Shown: in pieces, positions 18,005-27,500 of the stretch
Layout of the letters: every line of letters begins with the position of its first letter
Position numbering within the stretch: position 1 is the first letter of the stretch
NCBI RefSeq assembly: GCF_014696625.1
Contig: NZ_JACJQL010000027.1
Location: 1-64,000, forward strand
Source of the DNA: Nostoc parmelioides FACHB-3921
GTDB taxonomy: Bacteria > Cyanobacteriota > Cyanobacteriia > Cyanobacteriales > Nostocaceae
Length of the DNA stretch: 64,000 nt
Direction of reading: 5' to 3'
Translations under genes and position numbers: made by a program
Notes under the pieces: generated by a model
The model's database searches: none
Told to the model about the DNA's origin: nothing
What the model saw: the letters and a program-made list of their open reading frames with translations, nothing else

Positions 18005-18421
18005 CTATTCAAAGACATACTTTTCCGCTACTTTCCAATAGCGAGAGAATCGCTTTAAGTCAATGTAACCATCGTAGTCAAAAAACGGTTCTACTTCCCA
18101 AACCTCTAATTTTAAAGAACCCTCAATTTCATCACAGATATTCTCAAATCTGGGGCTGGGACTATTGGCTGTCGCCACTAAATCAGCATGATGTTCTTTG
18201 GCAAAACCTAGAATTTCTTGTGCCACATTACCACGGCGAATTTCCACAGGTAACTCTAGCAAGCACTCATAAATAAAAGTGATACGTTTTAGGCTTAATT
18301 GCCATTTTTCTATTAAAGCATCGTCCCAAACCCAAATAGCCGGAGCATCCGGGTATTCTTGTAAGGCTGGGTTGAGGGGACTGAGACAATCACCATGTAT
18401 CCACACAATTGGTTTATTCAT
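18005..18421 (-). CDS. Photolyase N-terminal (antenna) domain-like protein
   Basis: At 138 residues it matches only the alpha/beta Rossmann-like N-terminal domain of DNA photolyases and cryptochromes. It has an opening strand PIVWIHGDCLSPLNPAL, a helix with an Arg/Leu pattern, RGNVAQEILGFAKEHHADLV as the conserved 'RGD...ADAV' region, and VWEVEPFFD. The FAD-binding domain is absent from this polypeptide. It is encoded by the next gene upstream on the same strand (18611-19447). A natural reading is a two-subunit photolyase/cryptochrome. Whether it binds an antenna cofactor cannot be seen. Confidence 0.65.
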   Translation of the reverse strand: MNKPIVWIHGDCLSPLNPALQEYPDAPAIWVWDDALIEKWQLSLKRITFIYECLLELPVEIRRGNVAQEILGFAKEHHADLVATANSPSPRFENICDEIEGSLKLEVWEVEPFFDYDGYIDLKRFSRYWKVAEKYVFE

Positions 18422-18538
18422 ATTAGAAATGGAGAGGAGAAATTAGGAAATGGCGGAAATAAGTAAGTCGGCGTAAATAATTATTGTTGGAATAAGGTAG
18501 GGAGCAGTTGTTTTGAATTTTGAATTTTGAATTGGAGC

Positions 18539-18592
18539 GTAAAGCCTGCGGCATAGCTTCGCTTAACGCGTAGCGTCTCGTAGAGAAGCGAC
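18539..18592. repeat. Dispersed repeat, GGCATAGCTTCGCTTAACG type
   Basis: A second copy of the repeat at 17940-17995, lying in the 189-base gap between the two photolyase-like genes. Confidence 0.6.
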
Positions 18593-18610
18593 TTGACTAA
18601 TTATCAATAA

Positions 18611-19447
18611 CTACTTTTTCTTCCCACGTTGCCAACTTTGACTATTGGGCTGCTTGCTAAATGTTCTTTTGGGAAAAAGTTGCTGTTCTAATTCTTCGTA
18701 GCTACCTTCAAAATTACAACGACCATATAAAGGGCATTTTTGACAATAAATGCTTTTTGTATAGCGTTCCAAGTTCTCGCGGTTGAAAAAATATGGTTTT
18801 TGACTAAAGGTGCTGGCTACCCATTGCCAGGACATATTATTACTAGCAGGATCACCATCTAAGAGGTGTTCTAGGAACCATTTGGCTCCCTCTTGCCAGC
18901 GAATACGCCGCCAATGGACAATGTAGGCAGCTAGCCACATTCTCATGTGGTTGTGTAAGTAGCCAGTTTCTTGTAATTCGCGGCTGAAGCTGTCGATACA
19001 AACTAATCCTGTTTTGCCTTCTTTGATATCTGTGGCTAAATCAGATGCGTATTCTGCGGAAGTGTAACCTGTCTTATATTCTTCCTGGTCTTCCCAGATA
19101 CCATTGCCAAGCTTGACATACAATCGCTGCCAATAATCCCGCCAACCTAATTCATTAATGAGTTTTGTAGCATCATCAGGGTGTTTGACATTATCTAATA
19201 CATAATCTCGTATTTCTCCCAGGCTCAAAACTCCATAGCGGATGTAGGCTGAAAGTCTGGTTACATCTCCTGTCAAAAAGTTGCGTGTTTTTGCGTAGGT
19301 GGCAGGGTTAACCTTTTGTAGAGCTTTTTGGGCTGCTTGCCTTCCACCCTTGGTATCACTAACACAATCGCTTCTTTCTGCGACTTGGGGAAATTGTTCA
19401 CGCAGGTAAGCTATTAATTCGTCTCGACTGGCAAATTTACGTAACAT
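18611..19447 (-). CDS. Photolyase/cryptochrome FAD-binding domain protein
   Basis: The 278 residues correspond to the helical FAD-binding domain of the photolyase superfamily without the N-terminal antenna domain. The core signatures are clear: LSAYIRYGVLSLGEI near 65-79, ELGWRDYWQRLY, the NHMRMW flavin-contact helix (166-171) and the DGDPASNNMSWQW loop (197-209), with WV and FN contacts after it. A C-terminal CxxCx5C cluster (C235, C238, C244) in IYCQKCPLYGRC recalls iron-sulfur photolyases, but a fourth ligand is not certain (C28 and C150 are candidates). Likely blue-light DNA repair or sensing. Confidence 0.8.
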   Translation of the reverse strand: MLRKFASRDELIAYLREQFPQVAERSDCVSDTKGGRQAAQKALQKVNPATYAKTRNFLTGDVTRLSAYIRYGVLSLGEIRDYVLDNVKHPDDATKLINELGWRDYWQRLYVKLGNGIWEDQEEYKTGYTSAEYASDLATDIKEGKTGLVCIDSFSRELQETGYLHNHMRMWLAAYIVHWRRIRWQEGAKWFLEHLLDGDPASNNMSWQWVASTFSQKPYFFNRENLERYTKSIYCQKCPLYGRCNFEGSYEELEQQLFPKRTFSKQPNSQSWQRGKKK

Positions 19448-19533
19448 AAGCTAATTAAATATACATTTATACAGGTGGCAATATATAGCTAACGGGTTAG
19501 ATAGCTAATGTACCCAAGTTGTCTGTGGAAGCT

Positions 19534-19620
19534 GAGGGTAAGGGTTTTAGACATTTATACTCCTATACTCTTATATTCCTATACCCTTGTCCAAACCCTT
19601 GATTTTTTGTTTTCATAGCC
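19534..19620. repeat. Partial copy of the 8597-8730 MITE-like element
   Basis: It shares the GGTAAGGG ... TATACCC hairpin and CCAAACCCTTGATTTTTTG with the element at 8597-8730 but lacks the AGGACTTAC ends. It lies next to the dead IS701 copy. Confidence 0.55.
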
Positions 19621-19703
19621 ATCCAAATACACCAAATAGCCTCCCAGAATTTTTAATCGCTGCATAAGCTGCATAAAAAGTTGCGAACGGATCTAGTAAG
19701 TAG

Positions 19704-20435
19704 CTAGACATGATTAAATATAAAACGCTTAACGGAGTAATTAGCTTTGTTAGCCCGATTTTCAATAGCATGAATGAGAGCGAGCGCTAATTCATATTCA
19801 TTGAGCTTTTTGATGAATTCGCTACTTTCACCATATAAACTATCGGCTAATACTAATTCAATATTAAACCCCTCATTTATTAATTCTGTAATAATTTCTG
19901 ACGCTAACTCTATTTTGGTTTTATATTTATCTCCTGATTTGAGCGTCCCTTTCGGTTTAAATACTTTGAACAATAGCGGAAATGTTACATTTTCATAAAC
20001 TCCATAAGCATTGACTGATACTATTCCATTATCTATTTTTCCTACACTCCCTAGATATTGTCTTGCAACATAATCTGTCTTTTTACCTTTTTTCCTATCT
20101 CCAGTTTCATTTATGACTACGGTTATCGCCTAACCATTTAATGCTTTCTTTAATTTATCTAATCTTCGGCTCTTTAATTTATTTGCTGACCAATCTGAAT
20201 AGGCTATGAAATGATGTAATGACTGTGCCGAATTTATACTTACTACTTTGGCTATTTCTGGTAATGATTTTCTTTTTATTGGTGCAATTATCCCTAAATG
20301 TAAATATTTGAAGCATTCATAATTTCTTACTTCTTTGAACAGGCCTTTATACTCTGCACAATATTCATCTACGAGCGCAACTGTTGGCTGGGCATCTCTT
20401 GCCAAATGTTTTAGGATTTGTAATTCTACATCCAT
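19704..20435 (-). pseudogene. IS701-family transposase, disrupted
   Basis: The first frame (20435-20130) carries the N-terminal IS701-type segment, with INSAQSLHHFIAYSDWSANKLKSRRLDKLKKAL. It ends at an in-frame TAG at 20130-20132, and the same frame then continues with TVVINETGDRKKGKKTDYVARQYLG, which holds the first catalytic Asp region, and with LVLADSLYGE, which holds the second. The amber codon probably replaces a CAG. The end (IENRANKANYS) is reached too early for a full enzyme of about 400 residues, so the C-terminal region is deleted as well. The copy is inactive. Confidence 0.8.
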
Positions 20436-20778
20436 TGCCCTGCTTACCTTTCAGAGTTTTTTCTTTTAATCCTTTTATTCAGAATACTCGGAAAGTGACA
20501 GAAGAGGGATAACTATTAACAGTCAAGATCCCTCACGATGGATTGAGCAACTTAAAAGCAGGATAGCTTATCGTCATTTCTTCTTTATGTGCATTAGCTA
20601 AAAGGTAGCAAATCGTTTTTGATTAAGAATACTACTACGGGGTTAACATATCTTTACTTTAAGCCGAATTCCAGCATAAAAAATTTTTAGTTGAGATGTT
20701 AGTTTCCGTGAGGTAATGGGTAATCTCTTATTTAGGAGATTACTGTAACTAAGTATTTACCACAGTCCGGATGCAAAC
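20436..20778. other. Intergenic region
   Basis: These 340 bases include the IS701 upstream edge and the leader of the TPR gene. I see no gene or clear regulatory structure. Confidence 0.5.
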
Positions 20779-21177
20779 ATGGCTAGTTCAGGTGAAGACT
20801 ACATAACTACTCGTCAGAAGCAAATTGCCAGGAAAAAAAGGATTTTAACGATAATTTCTTTTGTGGGTTTCGTTGGTTCCTCAGTTTTTGCAATTGTCCC
20901 AGCTATTCAACGAGCGATCCAAAATCCGCAGCCAGTGGCTCAAACTGTATCTGCTGAGTCTTCATTGCAAGAAGAAGCCAAGGGTTACGAGTTAGTTTTA
21001 CAGCGAGAGCCAAATAATCAAACAGCATTGGAGAAGCTGTCTCTTATACGGTTACGTTTAAAGGATAAAAAGGGAGCGATCGCCCTGATGGAGAAATTAG
21101 TACAGCAGCATCCTGATAGACAAGATTATAAAACTGTTTTGGCAGATATGAAGAAGCAATCCGACAGTAAGTATTAA
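20779..21177 (+). CDS. Small membrane-anchored TPR protein
   Basis: One N-terminal TM segment (about residues 22-42, ILTIISFVGFVGSSVFAIV) is followed by an extracytoplasmic or lumenal part with about two tetratricopeptide-like repeats (YELVLQREPNNQTALEKLSLIRL and the next 34 residues). Such proteins are protein-interaction adaptors. No partner is evident. It is 39 bases upstream of the ATP-grasp/HAD gene on the same strand but differs from it in base composition, so the link to that cluster is weak. Confidence 0.75.
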   Translation: MASSGEDYITTRQKQIARKKRILTIISFVGFVGSSVFAIVPAIQRAIQNPQPVAQTVSAESSLQEEAKGYELVLQREPNNQTALEKLSLIRLRLKDKKGAIALMEKLVQQHPDRQDYKTVLADMKKQSDSKY

Positions 21178-21216
21178 TGCAAACTACTGTTATCTTTATC
21201 CTTAATTAAAAACATA

Positions 21217-22503
21217 ATGAAAAAATATAAAGTCTTAATATTTCCAGGAGGATCGGAAATTGGTTTAGAAATTCATAAAGCTTTATGTGACTGCAAAGAT
21301 ATTCAGTTATATTCGGCTGGTCTAGATGTTTCAAATCACGCCCCATATGTTTTTACAGAACATTTTAAGATTCCTAGTATTCATGAGCCTGGATGGATAA
21401 ATGCTTTAAATCAGGTAATTGATGCTAATAGTATAGATTATATATTTCCAGCTTATGACGATATAATTGTCGCTTTAGTAGAAAAATCTCAGTATATTAA
21501 GGCTAAAATAGTTACTTCACCCCTAGAAACCTGTTTAATTACTAGATTTAAATCTAAAACATATAAAGTATTATTTGGAACTATTCCAGTTCCTGAAACA
21601 TATCATAGTTTACATGAAATAAAACAATTCCCTGTATTTGTTAAACCAGATAAAGGTCAAGGTTCTCAAGATACACATATTGTCTATAATTCTCAAGATA
21701 TTTCATTTTTTTTAGATAAGAAAAATGAATATATTATTACTGAATATCTTCCCGGCGACGAATATACAATTGATTGCTTTTCTCATCGTGACTTAGGATT
21801 AGTATTTTGCAGTGGTAGGAAAAGAATCAGAACAAAATCTGGCATATCAATGAGTATTTCTAATGCAAACATAGATCAAGAATTGTTTATTAAATATGCC
21901 GAACTAATTACACAAAAATTAAATTTTCATGGTGTTTGGTTTTTTCAATTAAAGCGAGATAAATATGGTGAATATAAACTTTTAGAGGTGGCTCCTCGCG
22001 TAGCAGGTGCGATGGCATTTCATCGAGTACAAGGAATAAATTTTCCTCTTTTGAGTATATATGAGCAAGAAAGAGTTCCAATCGAAATTATTAATAATAA
22101 ATTTGACCTAACAATGGATCGTGCTTTAATAAATCGGTATATACATAATGTAGATTATAAAACGGTATATGTGGATTTAGATGACACTTTGGTTATCAGT
22201 AATAAAGTTAATTTGGATTTAATAAAATTTTTATATCAGTGTATAAATAATACGAAAAAGATAGTTCTATTGACGAAGCATACAGGAGATATATATGATT
22301 TTCTTAAAAAGTATAGAATTCAAGGTATTTTTGATAATATTATTCAGATAAATAAATTAGAAGATAAAGCAAAATATATAATTGAAAGTCCTGCAATATT
22401 TATTGATGACAGTTTTCAAGAACGTAAGTCTATAAGCTTAAAACTAGGTATTCCTACGTTTGATAATAGTATGATAGAAATGCTCTTAGATGATAGGAAA
22501 TAA
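21217..22503 (+). CDS. ATP-grasp ligase fused to a HAD-like domain
   Basis: Residues 1-100 form a PreATP-grasp Rossmann-like domain. Residues 105-300 carry the ATP-grasp fold with FVKPDKGQGS (141-150), ITEYLPGDEYTID (174-186) and the metal-site EVAPRVAGA (257-265). From about residue 315 a HAD-type domain begins, with motif I DLDDT (320-324), motif II LLTKH (351-355), a Lys near 384 (KLEDKAK) and motif IV IDDS (396-399). It probably joins an acid and an amine with ATP and dephosphorylates a substrate or product. The substrate is unknown. It is the first gene of a cassette with a methyltransferase 6 bases downstream. Confidence 0.8.
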   Translation: MKKYKVLIFPGGSEIGLEIHKALCDCKDIQLYSAGLDVSNHAPYVFTEHFKIPSIHEPGWINALNQVIDANSIDYIFPAYDDIIVALVEKSQYIKAKIVTSPLETCLITRFKSKTYKVLFGTIPVPETYHSLHEIKQFPVFVKPDKGQGSQDTHIVYNSQDISFFLDKKNEYIITEYLPGDEYTIDCFSHRDLGLVFCSGRKRIRTKSGISMSISNANIDQELFIKYAELITQKLNFHGVWFFQLKRDKYGEYKLLEVAPRVAGAMAFHRVQGINFPLLSIYEQERVPIEIINNKFDLTMDRALINRYIHNVDYKTVYVDLDDTLVISNKVNLDLIKFLYQCINNTKKIVLLTKHTGDIYDFLKKYRIQGIFDNIIQINKLEDKAKYIIESPAIFIDDSFQERKSISLKLGIPTFDNSMIEMLLDDRK

Positions 22504-22509
22504 GTAAAT

Positions 22510-23049
22510 ATGTCAGATAGTATAATTAGCCAAAATGATATTCATTATTTAAAAATAATTCGCAAAAATATAATCGAATTTATGAAATATACAGCCGTGA
22601 ATTATGCTCATCAGCCAGGTATTTTATTAGATATTGCACCTCAAATTCATTCAGGCGCTAGACCTTATTTTTCAGAATATATAAAGGTAGAAACATTTGA
22701 TATAGATACTCATTCTGGGTGTACTTACATTGGTGACATTTGTCAATACAATGATTTTTTGAAAAGCAACACTTTCGACTATATAGTTTGTACTGAAGTT
22801 CTAGAACATACACTTCACCCTTTTAAAGCAGTAGACGAAATTCTAAGAATACTTAAACCAAATGGGAAATTATTTCTCAGCGTACCTTTCAATTTTAGGA
22901 TACATGGGCCACTTCCTGATTGTTGGCGTTTTACAGAGCATGGCTTAAGAGTCTTATTAGAAAAATTTTATATTTTAGAATTAAATGCTATTGAGACACC
23001 AGAGCGTCAATTAATGCCAATTCACTATACTGTAGTAGCACAAAAATAG
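22510..23049 (+). CDS. Class I SAM-dependent methyltransferase
   Basis: The 179 residues form a Methyltransf_11-like fold. The glycine motif is degenerate (ILLDIAPQIHSGARPY), but the post-motifs FDYIVCTEVLEH and LKPNGKLFLSVPF are typical, and a C-terminal GPLPDCWRFTEHGLRVLL stretch resembles methyltransferases of cell-surface glycan clusters. The substrate is not known. It starts 6 bases after the ATP-grasp/HAD gene, so the two are very likely translated from one mRNA. Confidence 0.8.
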   Translation: MSDSIISQNDIHYLKIIRKNIIEFMKYTAVNYAHQPGILLDIAPQIHSGARPYFSEYIKVETFDIDTHSGCTYIGDICQYNDFLKSNTFDYIVCTEVLEHTLHPFKAVDEILRILKPNGKLFLSVPFNFRIHGPLPDCWRFTEHGLRVLLEKFYILELNAIETPERQLMPIHYTVVAQK

Positions 23050-23121
23050 ATTTAACTATTGCAGTAGTTTTAAAATATTCCATAACATTCTTTCAAGTGC
23101 CGAATTAAAACATTATCTCAA

Positions 23122-24345
23122 ATGAAAAAAAGATTGAATGATTTAGCCATATTTGGTGGAACACCAACATTTGTTGATAAATTACACGTTGGTCGCCCGA
23201 ACATGGGTAACCGCGAAAATTTATTATCGCGTATCAACGATATTTTAGATAGGAAATGGCTAACGAACAATGGTATTTATGTACAGGAATTTGAAAGACA
23301 AATTGCTCAATTGGTTGGAGTAAAACACTGCATAGCTACGTGTAATGCAACAGTAGCCTTAGAAATAGCCATTCGTGCTGTAGGTTTCACTGGTGAAGTG
23401 ATTATTCCTTCTTTCACATTTATTGCTACTGCACACGCTCTCAAATGGCAAGAAATAATACCTGTTTTCTGTGATATTGACCCCCGTACTCATAATATAG
23501 ATCCCAACAAAATAGTTCAAAGCATAACCCCTCGCACTACTGGTATTATCGGCGTTCATTTGTGGGGTCGCCCTTGTAATGTAGAGGCTTTGAGTGAAAT
23601 TGCTCATACCCACAATTTGAAATTAATGTTTGATGCTGCTCATGCTTTTGGCTGTTCACATCAAGGGCGCATGATAGGTAGCTTTGGTGATGCTGAAGTT
23701 TTTAGCTTTCATGCTACTAAATTTTTAAATACCTTTGAGGGAGGCGCGATAGTTACAAATAGTGATGAATTGGCAGAGAAAATTCGCTTAATGACCAACT
23801 TTGGTTTTGCGGGTTATGACCGAGTTATATATATCGGCACTAATGGCAAAATGACTGAAGTCTCAGCCGCAATGGGTTTAACAGGACTCGATAATCTAGA
23901 TGAATTTGTCTTCATTAACTATCGTAATTATAAATATTATGAAAGACAATTAAAAGAGATTCATGGTATTAATTTAACTAATTACAATGAATCTGAAAAA
24001 TCTAATTATCAGTATATTGTCTTAGAAATTGATGAGATAGTTCTTGGAATTAGTAGAGACCAATTATTAGAAATATTGCACGCTGAAAACGTAATGGCTA
24101 GAAGATATTTTTATCCTGGTTGCCATAACATGGAACCGTACCATTCATATTTCCCTTATTCTAAATTATTGCTGCCAGAAACAGAAAAGCTTATTCAAAG
24201 AGTAATCTCTCTGCCTACTGGAACATCAATCAGTCTTGAAGATATCACTAATATCGTAGATATTATTAAGCTGGCGATAGAGAACAAAACCTATTTTCAA
24301 GACAAATTGAGTAATTTACAACTTATATCAAGCATTAATACTTAG
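23122..24345 (+). CDS. DegT/DnrJ/EryC1/StrS aminotransferase
   Basis: A PLP enzyme that aminates keto-sugars or, in some relatives, dehydrates them. The PLP Lys is K200 in SFHATKFLNTFEGGA. The PLP-binding region CIATCNATVALEIA and the DAAHAFG Asp are intact. The length of 407 residues is normal. It lies 72 bases after the methyltransferase and fits a pathway for an unusual amino sugar or an amino-acid-decorated glycan. The donor and substrate cannot be read from sequence. Confidence 0.9.
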   Translation: MKKRLNDLAIFGGTPTFVDKLHVGRPNMGNRENLLSRINDILDRKWLTNNGIYVQEFERQIAQLVGVKHCIATCNATVALEIAIRAVGFTGEVIIPSFTFIATAHALKWQEIIPVFCDIDPRTHNIDPNKIVQSITPRTTGIIGVHLWGRPCNVEALSEIAHTHNLKLMFDAAHAFGCSHQGRMIGSFGDAEVFSFHATKFLNTFEGGAIVTNSDELAEKIRLMTNFGFAGYDRVIYIGTNGKMTEVSAAMGLTGLDNLDEFVFINYRNYKYYERQLKEIHGINLTNYNESEKSNYQYIVLEIDEIVLGISRDQLLEILHAENVMARRYFYPGCHNMEPYHSYFPYSKLLLPETEKLIQRVISLPTGTSISLEDITNIVDIIKLAIENKTYFQDKLSNLQLISSINT

Positions 24346-24355
24346 GAAAAGTTAA

Positions 24356-24484
24356 ATGAAGGTTAGTATTTTAAGTATTACATATAACAATAATAGATTT
24401 ATTGCTCAAGTGTTAGAGAGCATATTGATGCAAAAACTCACTAATAGTTCTAATATTGTTGACTGGTTAAAAATTAAAATTTAA
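24356..24484 (+). pseudogene. Glycosyltransferase family 2 N-terminal remnant
   Basis: A 42-codon frame whose first 30 residues (MKVSILSITYNNNRFIAQVL...) are a textbook GT2 opening strand and helix, then run into unrelated sequence and a stop. It starts 10 bases after the aminotransferase stop, where an intact GT gene would be expected. It looks like the stump of a deleted glycosyltransferase gene. Confidence 0.6.
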
Positions 24485-24530
24485 CTTTTGCATACAAGAA
24501 TGTAAATTACTAAATAATAAGCCTAAAGTC

Positions 24531-27500
24531 ATGAATAAAAATTCAGGAAAGTATCCATATTCATTAAATTTTATCGTATTCTCTCCAGCATTTCAAGCTC
24601 ATGTAGGTGGAATAGTCGCTCTTTATAATCTTGCTTACAGCATTGATGATTCTGGTTTTTGTTGTAAAGTTTTTGATATGAATAAACTGATGTTACCTAA
24701 TAGCATCTTTGAAAAATACGCAACAGAAGATGATATTAATGAAAATACAGTTGTCGTATATCCAGAAATCATATCTGGCAATCCTTTAAATGCAAAATAT
24801 GTGGTTAGATGGGTTCTCTGTGAACTTGGTGTTCATTGCCCCCAAGATATATATCTAACTTGGGGGAAAGATGATTTTGTTTATCACTACTGTTCTTTCA
24901 ATCCTGAAAAAGATGTAAAAAATTATAATTTACTTTCTCCACTTTACTTAAATCCGGCATTCAAGAATTATGGCAAATCGAGAGATGGATATTGTCATAT
25001 AATTAGAAAAGCTCATAAATTTCACAAATCATTAAAAGATATTCATCCGTCGGAATCTCTTTTTTTGGAAGATAATTTATCTCCAGATATTCTGATTGAA
25101 ATCTTTAATAGAAAAGAATATCTTATCTCTTATGATCCTTACTCGTATCTTTGCATAATAGCAGCTTTATGCGGGTGTGTTCCTATAGTAGTACCGATGG
25201 CAGGAACCACAAAAGATCAATGGTTTAGAAGCTTATCTACTTCACTAATTTTAGAGAAAGCTGGAGAATTTCATCTGAATGGAATAGCTTACGGTTTAGA
25301 AGAAGTAGAATATGCACGAAGTACATTGCAGAATGTGCGATATCAGCAGGAACTTCAAGTTAAATATGGTCAAGAATCCGTTAATTCTTTTGTAAATGAT
25401 ATGGTTAGCGTAGTTTGTGCTGATTTGGAAATACCATACAGAAATTTTCATATTTTAAAAGTCAAAGATATATTTTCTACTGATAAAAATCAAATTGATG
25501 TAGAAAAAAACAGAGATCAATTACAAAATAATTCATATCTGACTCAAGATGAGCCATTAGTTAGCATTTGTATTCCGACATATAATGGTGAAGCTTTTAT
25601 TGAAATGGCGCTCCAAAGCATTGAATCTCAGTCATATAATAATATAGAAATTATCATTTCAGATGATGATTCAACTGATGAGATAATAAGAAAAATTAAT
25701 CATTTTCTGGGAAATACAAAAAGGACTATTAATGTATTAACTCATGAAAGATATGGATTAGCTAATAATTGGAATTTCTGCATTTCTCAAGCTCAAGGTA
25801 AATACATTAAATTTCTATTCCAAGATGATATTTTAGAGCCTGATGCTATTAAAAAAATGGTTGCATTGGCGGAAGAAGATGAGGAAATAGGTTTAGTATT
25901 CTCACCTCGTAAACTGTTTTCTAACTCTAAAGATGCTAACTATAGTCCAAGATATTTAGAAAATCATGAAGCTAAAGATGTACATAAATATTGGTCGAAT
26001 TTAAAAACAGTTCAACCAGGAGAAGAGCTTTTACAAGACCCCAACATTTTTGATAATCCTATTAATAAGATTGGCGAACCAAGTACAGTTTTAATTAAAA
26101 AAGAAGTTTTTGATAAAGTAGGCTTATTTAACACTGAACTTTGTCAGCTTGTAGACTTAGAAATGTGGCTCAGAATTATGAGCCAATACAAAATTGGATT
26201 TATTAATCAAGTTCTATCACATTTTCATATACATCCCCAACAACAAACGCGCCGGAACATAGCTTTAAAAGATGCTATTTTATTAGATTATCAAAAGCTT
26301 TTTCAGTATATTGCTGATGACGGCCGTTATCCTGATATGACAAGACAAATGGCTGCTGTTAGATATGCTATTTTTAGCAATGATCATACTGAATTAAATC
26401 GGTTGCGAAAACAAACAGCAGAACAATGGTTTAGTATTCCTGATGAAAAATTAGCCGAGATGTATGAGGGTTTGCTGGGGAAAACACATAAAATACTCCT
26501 CAGTAGTAACATTAATGATAGAAATTTAGATAATAAAACTCTCTTTAATCAGATAATCATTGCTCAGCAACCTCAATCTACAAAAACTATTCAACATTTA
26601 CTAGTAGCTATGTTGTCTAGTGATTTTAATCAGTTACTAACTAACTTTTCGCAAATACCTAAATGGCTGTTATGTGACTATCTAGAATTTTTATTATCGT
26701 CACGAGGTTATTTTGAAATATTAGGAAATTCACAAAAATATTATGAATACACGGAGAAATGCGTTAATTTATTGCATAAATATATTTTCCAAGAATTAGA
26801 TTATTCTTCATCTTATGAAATTCTGGATTATTTCACTCAATTTGCTTTTTTTGTAAATATTTATTTTAATGAAAATAATCTAAAAGAAATATATGTTAAA
26901 CGAGCAGAAATAATAGAGTGTTGCCTAAAATTAAATGGGCATGAAATTGATTATAAGTTTGCAGATAGACCTACAAATAGAAAAAAAATCCGGCTTGGTA
27001 TACTAGCAGCAGATTTTACACCCTCAGCAGAAACATTTGCATACCTCCCTGTTTATGAATACATAAATCGAGATTTTGAGGTAATTTTATATTCGCTAAC
27101 AGAAAGAGGTCATAAACTAGAGCAATATTGCCAGCTTTCTGCCAATTTATTTAAAGTTCTACCGCAGCAATTATCAGCACAAGTAGATATTATTCGTAAT
27201 GATGATTTGGACATACTGTTTATAGCTACTAACGTAACTGTAGTAACTAACCAAATCTGCCTGTTAGCAATCCATAGATTAGCTAGAATACAAGTTACTA
27301 GTGGTGGTTCTGTGGTGACGACAGGAATAAGAAATATGGATTACTATATTTCCGGCACATTAACTGATCCTTCACCAACAGCGCAAGACCATTATCAGGA
27401 AAAGCTAATTAAATTAGAAGGAACTGCTCACTGTTTTAGTTATGGTACAGAAGAAGGTAAATCGACAACTCCACTTGAAAGAAATAGCTTAGGAATTGCC

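Noticed and set aside
19704..20435. Two separate small genes
   Set aside because: They are in the same frame, separated by one TAG, and read through as one IS701-type transposase.
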